The notes beneath the pieces are model-generated. The model had not been told where the DNA came from and ran no database searches. It saw only the letters and a list, made by a program, of their open reading frames with translations. 64,000 nt of DNA from positions 35,802,896 to 35,866,895 of the forward strand of contig OY744605.1 in the NCBI GenBank assembly GCA_963556255.1, written 5' to 3'. The position numbers and the translations under genes were made by a program. This DNA is from Allolobophora icterica (lineage: Eukaryota; Annelida; Clitellata; Crassiclitellata; Lumbricidae). This document shows, piece by piece, positions 57,884 through 64,000 of this stretch (position 1 is its first letter; every line of letters begins with the position of its first letter).

Positions 57884-58335
57884 GAGGCCATCCATATATT
57901 ACGTACGCATGTAGGGGGAGGAGGTAACCGAAATGCATGTGCTTGCATACGCTTGCGAATGGGGGTCTCCTGATAATGTACGTACACAAATTGATTGGCC
58001 TTCAAGTGAGCTAGAGTTCAGTCTTTCCAGCTATCTGGTGCTACCACAGGAAGTAGGACTGTGGGAGAGGTGTCACTTGTATGCCACCTTACCTCTGAAC
58101 GTTATTATTAAACTATCACACAATTCAACAGTGAGTCCATGGATTACTCATCCTTCAATCTGGCCTAACGTGCAGACAGTCGTTGCTTGGACCTGTGTAA
58201 CTGACACATTCTGCAGCTGGTCTTAGGGGGTGTGTGCATTAACTGTACGTACGCAGGTGGGGGGAAGTACACGTGCGAACAGTGAGTGGTCCAATTTTCC
58301 CGGATTTTTGCATACGTAATATATGGATGGCCCCT
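57884..58335. mobile_element. MITE with GRGGCCATCC termini in the DNAAF5 3' UTR
   Basis: GAGGCCATCCATATATTACG at the left is mirrored by CGTAATATATGGATGGCCCC at the right, with TAA on both sides. The ends resemble those of 12109-12583. It lies 13 bases beyond the DNAAF5 stop codon. Confidence 0.75.
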
Positions 58336-58348
58336 AAGGGAACTACGT

Positions 58349-58485
58349 TTATGCTGGTTTTGGAAGAGAGTTGATGAACTTAGCCAGTTGGTCACAATTG
58401 GTTGTGCTGCGAAGCTTGTGTCGAGCTGCCTCAATTTCTTTCAGCAGCATATCTGGCTGGACATGTGCTCCTGTTTTTAAGGTCT
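58349..58485 (-). CDS. DNAAF5: DNAAF5 last exon
   Basis: Acceptor CTTTTCTTGACAG; begins in phase 1 to complete a Glu codon (ETLKTGAHVQPDMLLKEIEA) and ends SLPKPA then TAA. Confidence 0.93.
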
Positions 58486-61367
58486 CTGTCAAGAAAAGCA
58501 GAAGGTACAAATGTAACTCAGTGCAATTTTAACAGCATTTTTATATTTAAACTATGCATATCTAACCTAATCTAATCTAAAGACTTTTATAGCACCTTTT
58601 TCACAAGGTATCAGTTGAGAGTCAATTCAGCTGAGATCATAGTAAAACGTTATAATCAGCGACAGAAACCCAGGCAAAATAAGGACAGGTCAGGGAGAAC
58701 CATAGAACAACTGATACTGAATAACAACTTATAAGAGTAGTAACAGAAACATTGAAATTAGCCTGATGTGGAAAACAAACATAATCTGCAAAGGCGTAGA
58801 CTCTGGGAGGCAGCCAGGGCACGTGCCCCACAATAATTGAGATGGACTGTACACCCAATGCAACAAGTGTAGAAAGAATTAGAAAGAATAACCAAATGCC
58901 CCACCCCAATATTTTGGACAAGTTTATGCCAGTGATAATCTGCATAATGATTGCAATACCTAATACAGCCATCTGCACTTCTTCCTGCGGATCATCCACA
59001 TGGAGAAGTAATCCCTTGAAGATTTCTTCCAGGTGTACCCTGTACAAAGCAACTTCGTATTCTTTGCACAGGCAACCGAAATACGCAGAGAAAGTTTCTG
59101 TTGCTGCTATTCGTACATCATCCGAACTATCATCGAGTCTTTTCAAAAGTTCTGGGTACATGTTGTAGAGTCGGTGATCTTTGTGAAGTCGATCCCCAAC
59201 CAGAAAGAAGATTTTACTCAGAACCTGACAAGTCAAAAGTCGTGTCTCTCGATTGTCGTCATCTAGTGTTGAGCGCAGTTGCGTTATGAGGTCATCCATC
59301 ACAGATGCTAACTGAAATGCAACATAAGAAAACCAAATAAGCGAGACTGTAACTATAAATACAATAAAATGCAACAACAGAACTCATCAGTACGGGCAAT
59401 CAGACTAAAAACCCAAACATTTATTTATATGAACAAATATTCCAAATTTAAAAATTATTGCACTGGCTTCCAACAACACATCATATTTCTTTCAAATCTG
59501 GGTTAATCATTTGTACAGTTCTGCATTTTGGAAAGGGACATTACCTTCACTCTCAGCCAACTTACATGGCTTATCATAACTCAACAAGATCACCTGATTG
59601 CCTCACCCTAACTCAACCAAAAATTAAGAGTTTCTTGGTTTATAAAAAAATAACAACATAACAGTTATAATGCCAAATAGTAAAGTGTACAGAGCCATTC
59701 CAAACCTGTTCCACAGTCACAAGACCTTCCTTATTAAGCAGAATCCTCAGACACACAACGGCCATCTTCCTTATAACTTCTGCCGTTCGTCCCGCCTTCC
59801 AGACACAGTTTGGCAATATCATGTCATGGATAATGGTCACCACGTAGTCGCTCATGCTGACAAGATAAATGAAAGTCAATCAATAGCATTTACAAGGTAT
59901 CAAATTAAAAAAAAATTATAATGCTAAACTTAACAAGCTCAGTGACAAAGGCAGCAAAAGCTGAGCAGAAATAAACTCGCCAATAGATTTTGAAGATCAT
60001 ATTGTTTTAAATAACAGTGCTCGAATAGTGACCATGCCAAATGACCAGAAGATATGACTAACATAGTATAATTATGGCTTGCTGACTTTGCAACTTAGAA
60101 ATAATCTCTTGTACTCTATGCCCAACCTCAGAACAATAAATACTTGTTTTCATCCGTTTCAAGATTAACTTTCTCAATTACTCATAATTATTACTTTTAA
60201 TCACTCTTAATTACTTGAGCACTATTCACAGTCCAACTTCAAGAACGTGCAGTATATTTTAGAGTGCCCATAAAAGAGTCCATGCATTACGTTAAATTTT
60301 AACATAAAATTATTGCAAACAACACCCATCATAAAATGTACTTTGCAGTGTAAGTGAAGATAGGTGAAGTTCATTGGTGGTACAGTTTGAGACAACTGTA
60401 TGTATCAACTAATGGTGCAAATACACCAGACCCTAGCTATAACATGCATTACACAATATGAATTCAGATAAATGTTATACCTAAATTCACACTGTATATA
60501 ACATTGCCATCCAATGCAATGACAATGTAACTCACATTGCACTGTCACTTACTGGATCCAAAATTTACTAAATCACTTCATCTAATCTAATTTTATCTAA
60601 CCAAACTCTACCTTACTTTATCAGATCGAGAAAGAGACAGAGACGGACAAACAGAGCAAGGGAGAGAGATCAAGAGACATAGACAGAGTAAGATCATCAA
60701 AGCTAGACAGTAAGGAGACACTTTGTAGTAAATTTCTGACTCTAAAAACAGCAGTGAATTCACTAGACACCAAAACATTTTAACGTTAACTGTTACCAGA
60801 GTTTATCCAAACAAAAAGGCATTCGCATTTTAACCCTTAACCCTTTAACGATTTAAGGGTTAAACGATGAGAAGAATTACTGTTCAGCTACGCGATGGCG
60901 ACGAATGATTTTACCGTAAAGAGCCCTAAAAAGTTGCTCGACTTGACCCTTTGCTTTCACTGCCTGCTCACCTGCATTGGGTTAAATCAAAACAATGCCT
61001 CAAATCAGAATAACTAGTGTTTGCTTCTTTACCGTAAACTTGAAATTCAGACACCAACTTACCTGCGTTCCGAATTTGTTGTGTTACTGGATGACGTGAC
61101 GAGATGCGAGAGAAGGCTGAAGAACTTAGAACGTACATCTGGGTCTTTGGATGGACTGAGGTTGACCAGAAGCACCTTCATGACATTGTCCAGCACTGTA
61201 TTAACAACTGGCCCTGGAAAGCAAATAGAAAACGGAGTCCTCTGATAAACACACTTAACACCAAATTCAAAGTTGTTTATACCTACCCATGTGCACATTG
61301 TGCAGATATATATTTCTAAAATACTAAGTGCAGAAATATGTATCCCGCCTTTAAAAATTACTACACA

Positions 61368-61400
<33 letters not shown>

Positions 61401-63009
61401 TAAATACACATACCAGTACACATAATTATAATTTATTTATCTATCAACTATTCATTTATAAATTTATTCGATTGTGACTCAGTTTAGTTGATATTATCTA
61501 TCATTCATCCAAGTTACATGTAAGAGTAGAATATATTCATAGATATATAGTAACCACGTAAAATGAACCAACATCAATTTTTTATTATTAAAAAAATTTA
61601 TTATGTAGACAAGTTCCCTATTTATCTAAGCATATTGCATCTAAATGTATATAGGTTTTGTGAACTAATTCAACAGTTAGCACAGGGGTGGCGAACCTTT
61701 TTTAAGGTGGTTGCCAAAATGCTGCTAAATCATTTTAAAAAATACCGTCGCGTGCCCTTCGGAATATTGCACAGTATATAATTATTTTTCTCATATAGGT
61801 TTCAGGCAACATAGCGTAACAAAAATTAATTAAAGACGTTATTTCAAAGATTGTTTCTGAATGGTGTTAAAATAACGTCCTTCAAAAAAGCAAATGTGGA
61901 TTCCTGCAAGGATTTTGTATATCTAAGTTTGAAATTTTGGGGGACGCTCTGAATTCCACGTGCTCACAAAATTTGAACGCGTGCCACTTTGGGCACGCGT
62001 GCCATAGGTTTGCCATCCCTGAGTTAGCATATGGGTGGATGCATATGCCGACACACAGAGGAGTGGGCCGATCAATAGATGAACGTGGTGACTGACCAGC
62101 TTGAAGCAGAAGAGTGTCAAAGATGAAGCGCTCTTCAGAGTGTTGAGTCCAGCTCTGATACGATGGTTCCATTGCTTCAAGCACTGGCTTCAGATGTAAT
62201 TGAAACAGATGTTCCCTGTCAGTCAACTGCTGCACTTTGGCCAAGTCAATCAGCAACTTCTCAGCCTTAACAGAACACAAAGTAAATGCTAACCGAGCCA
62301 GCTTGTACAGAGATCTCCTACGCACACACCAGTAAATTTTGGGAGCATGATGCATGTATAATATTTATATATGAATTACGCATGGTCCCTTGTATCTATG
62401 CTGCAACCTCTTTATAACACAGTCTTTGGGAGCCGTATCGAAAAGAATCATCTTTGCACTTTAGCCAAATATATTCAAACCCAGGATCAGACATCGGAGG
62501 ACTGATGAGCAACTATCCCTTACCTTACTTAAATAACTATCACGGTGGTCAGTTGATTAGAGCACTCAGCCTGTAACATGTTTGAGCCTTGCCTGAGGCA
62601 GTTACTGTGTAGGGACCTTGAGCAAGTCCTTCACTCACAATTGCTCTGCACCATCAATATTCGTCGCATGGTCATGAGCACTTCTGAACTTTGGAAGGAG
62701 GGCAAAATCAAATACAGTTGCATTGTATCAAAGTGACAGTAAGTCAACTGTATGAACTTCTACAGTAGATCCATTTTGTGTGCTTTTACAAAGCTGCAAA
62801 CTCCTGTTCTGTTAACAGCAACTGTGCATTTAACATTTCCTAGAAAACAGAAAAGTAGCCCACACCTGTTCCTTGACAATATCCTGTCTGTGTAGAGCAA
62901 TTACTGAAATGAGAATGTTGAAGAGAGACTGACTGGCACAGCGGCAATTCTCCTCAGACACTTGTATGATTGATTCAACAATCAACAGAAGACTTGACTG
63001 AAGTGGAGT
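58349..63009 (-). CDS. DNAAF5: Dynein axonemal assembly factor 5 (HEATR2), 3' six exons
   Basis: Six exons read through in frame to a TAA at 58351-58349, together about 379 residues; the 5' exons lie beyond the window. The protein is a chain of HEAT-type helices. Diagnostic stretches are FIFDTLLLQAGPVVNTVLD, WKAGRTAEVIRKMAVVCL, MYPELLKRLDDSSDDVR and LLLHVDDPQEEVQ, which match the C-terminal half of DNAAF5 as I know it. In other animals the protein acts in the cytoplasm to preassemble axonemal dynein arms for motile cilia. All junctions are GT..AG, and phases agree at every junction for the exon 2 start used here (62301). Introns carry a SINE (62531-62650) and a hAT MITE (61683-62021). Confidence 0.93.
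58797..58940. mobile_element. Fragment of the GGCGTAGACTCTGGGG element family in a DNAAF5 intron
   Basis: Both ends of the family are recognisable (GGCGTAGACTCTGGGAGG and TTGGACAAGTTTATGCC), so this is a heavily deleted copy. It ends 20 bases from the donor site of the neighbouring exon. Confidence 0.55.
58960..59311 (-). CDS. DNAAF5: DNAAF5 penultimate exon
   Basis: Acceptor TTGCATTTCAG at 59312; begins LASVMDDLITQL in phase 0; donor TTAG/GTATTG at 58960. Encodes the RLDD-type HEAT repeats. Confidence 0.93.
59706..59856 (-). CDS. DNAAF5: DNAAF5 exon (151 bp)
   Basis: Acceptor TTATCTTGTCAG, donor GAACAG/GTTTGG. Encodes SDYVVTIIHDMILPN through LVTVEQ. Confidence 0.92.
61063..61213 (-). CDS. 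DNAAF5: DNAAF5 exon (151 bp)
   Basis: Acceptor TTTGCTTTCCAG, donor CGCAG/GTAAGT. Encodes PVVNTVLDNVMKVLLVNLSP through TTNSER. Confidence 0.92.
61683..62021. mobile_element. hAT-type MITE with 8-bp duplication AGTTAGCA
   Basis: CAGGGGTGGCGAACCT at the left and AGGTTTGCCATCCCTG at the right, with AGTTAGCA on both sides. It lies in a DNAAF5 intron, 76 bases from the donor of the upstream exon. Confidence 0.92.
62097..62301 (-). CDS. DNAAF5: DNAAF5 exon
   Basis: Donor CAAGCTG/GTCAGT at 62097 is clear. The acceptor is uncertain: CTGTACAAG before 62301 keeps phase with the upstream exon, while GCGTAG before 62317 would need an upstream exon ending in phase 2. Encodes LARLAFTLCSVKAEKLLIDL through FIFDTLLLQAG. 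Confidence 0.85.
62531..62650 (+). mobile_element. tRNA-derived SINE
   Basis: The sequence GGTGGTCAGTTGATTAGAGC resembles a tRNA A box, and TTTGAGCCTTGCC about 45 bases later a degenerate B box. The rest does not fold as a tRNA gene. Lies in a DNAAF5 intron. Confidence 0.55.
62866..63009 (-). CDS. DNAAF5: DNAAF5 exon, most upstream in the window
   Basis: Acceptor TTTATTTAG, donor GAACAG/GTGTGG, 48 codons: SSLLLIVESIIQVSEENC through LHRQDIVKEQ, amphipathic HEAT-like helices. Assigned by frame, strand and position. Confidence 0.8.
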
Positions 63010-64000
63010 CTAAATAAACCCAAACGTTACAACAGTAATCTAACGTATGATTATGATGCATTACAAATGTGAGCAGAACAAGATCAACAGACCGTTCCCA
63101 TGTGCCATAACTCAGCAAATTCAGTCAAAACAGGATGGGAATGGAGAGGGACAATGGGACATGTACCTTCTGCCTTACATGACAAAACCAAGAAAATGAA
63201 GCATTTAATATGTATCAAGTCTTTGGGCAGGATCCTTCATTCAAATTAATATATCATTACAGTTAGACATCAGCATCTTTCTCATCAAGTGTATACCACA
63301 TTGACATGTGTAGCCTGTTTTCAGTATTCATATACACACATAAACCGGATTCTTCTTATAACATAATCATTATAATAACACTTCTGGGATTAAAATGTAA
63401 TTCAACTTCATCTCAATTATGTATTTGAGTTCACTTAAGCCAAATCCAAGTCAAGTCCAAGTACAGAGGTGTTCAAGTCTGAGTCAAGTCATCCAGCACT
63501 TGAGTCCAAGTCCAAGTCGAGTTACAAAAATTGAGTCCGAGTCCAAGTCCATCACAACACAATGAAACATGTAACTCAAAGCCATTCTAAATAACAGCAA
63601 TATTAATGTAGAAGTGGAAGAAGTGTCACTAATTTGTTCACACTGCACAGTTTCAAAAAGACAAAATTGAACAGCGCTTATTTGACAGTTTGGCACAATA
63701 AGAAGACATAAAAATTCCCCACTTCACAGGTGTATTCATGACAGGAAAAGTTAAAACTTTAGTGGCCACTGAATGCAGTCATGGCAGTACAGCTGCCTGC
63801 TCTGGCTGGAATTCCAACCAGACCAACTAAATCAAACATCAAGTATTTTCAAAATACTTAAGCTGTATGCTGAATGTGTGCATTGGGAATTGTATTGTAT
63901 TGTATCCAAACATTTATAAAGCGCCTATCACAGTGTTCGCTAATAAGAGGCGCTCCCAGTGCGAAAGACCCAGTGAAGGAATGGAGGTAATCACAATAAA
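63010..64000. other. DNAAF5 intron (open at window end) with old repeats
   Basis: No further exon recognised. A degenerate CAAGTCCAAGT-rich patch (63430-63560) resembles the subterminal repeats of 6891-7772. The last 110 bases (TATTGTATTG tract, then TAAAGCGCCTATCACAG) look like the 3' end of a minus-strand retroposon related to the tail at about 28300-28380. Confidence 0.5.

Noticed and set aside
62302..62317. Alternative start of the DNAAF5 exon at 62317
   Set aside because: It would need the upstream exon to end in phase 2, whereas the visible one ends in phase 0; kept only as an alternative in case another exon intervenes.
62531..62650. Functional tRNA gene
   Set aside because: Only A- and B-box-like words are present; the acceptor and anticodon stems do not pair, so SINE is the better call.

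Overview
The window looks like nuclear DNA of a marine invertebrate deuterostome, most likely an echinoderm. The grounds are two spliced single-copy animal genes, introns with GT..AG junctions, long microsatellites and a very high load of DNA transposons and LINEs. The phylum is an inference from general sequence character (for example the scattered TAGGCCTA palindromes) and could be wrong.

Only two cellular genes are visible, both on the minus strand. At the left end lies a caudal-type (Cdx) homeobox gene: exon 1 at 2978-2081, an intron with three long microsatellites, and exon 2 at 798-392, which carries the whole homeodomain and the stop. At the right end lie the last six exons of DNAAF5/HEATR2, a HEAT-repeat factor for preassembly of axonemal dynein (63009 down to the stop at 58349); its 5' part is outside the window. 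The roughly 55 kb between them shows no other cellular gene and is largely mobile-element debris.

Layout. 1-6.4 kb: Cdx and its upstream region. 6.4-9.3 kb: a microsatellite hit by a terminal-inverted-repeat (TIR) DNA transposon, itself hit by a hAT-type element. 9.3-15.6 kb: mostly non-coding, with several MITEs and a 119-bp-armed foldback. 15.66-20.87 kb: two head-to-tail LINE copies sharing an 11-bp junction word, the first carrying a nested hAT/LINE/MITE stack. 22.6-23.4 kb: a hAT element. 24.3-27.5 kb: an element with very long inverted arms built of about 165-bp tandem units around a decayed PIN-like/Cys-rich gene. 28-39.4 kb: LINE fragments and many hAT-type elements with 8-bp target duplications. 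40.3-53.5 kb: a complete-looking, very young Ty3/Gypsy LTR retroelement inserted with a 6-bp target duplication into an already broken YqaJ-type nuclease gene. 54.6-58.3 kb: more MITEs. 58.3-64 kb: DNAAF5, with a hAT MITE and a tRNA-derived SINE in its introns.

The most unusual unit is the LTR element. It has 2.53-kb terminal repeats that differ at one seen position, an ORF1 that starts inside the repeat, an ORF1/ORF2 start-stop overlap, an uninterrupted 1744-residue Gag-Pol ORF, an unrecognised ORF3 after pol, and eight tandem copies of a stem-loop in each terminal repeat.
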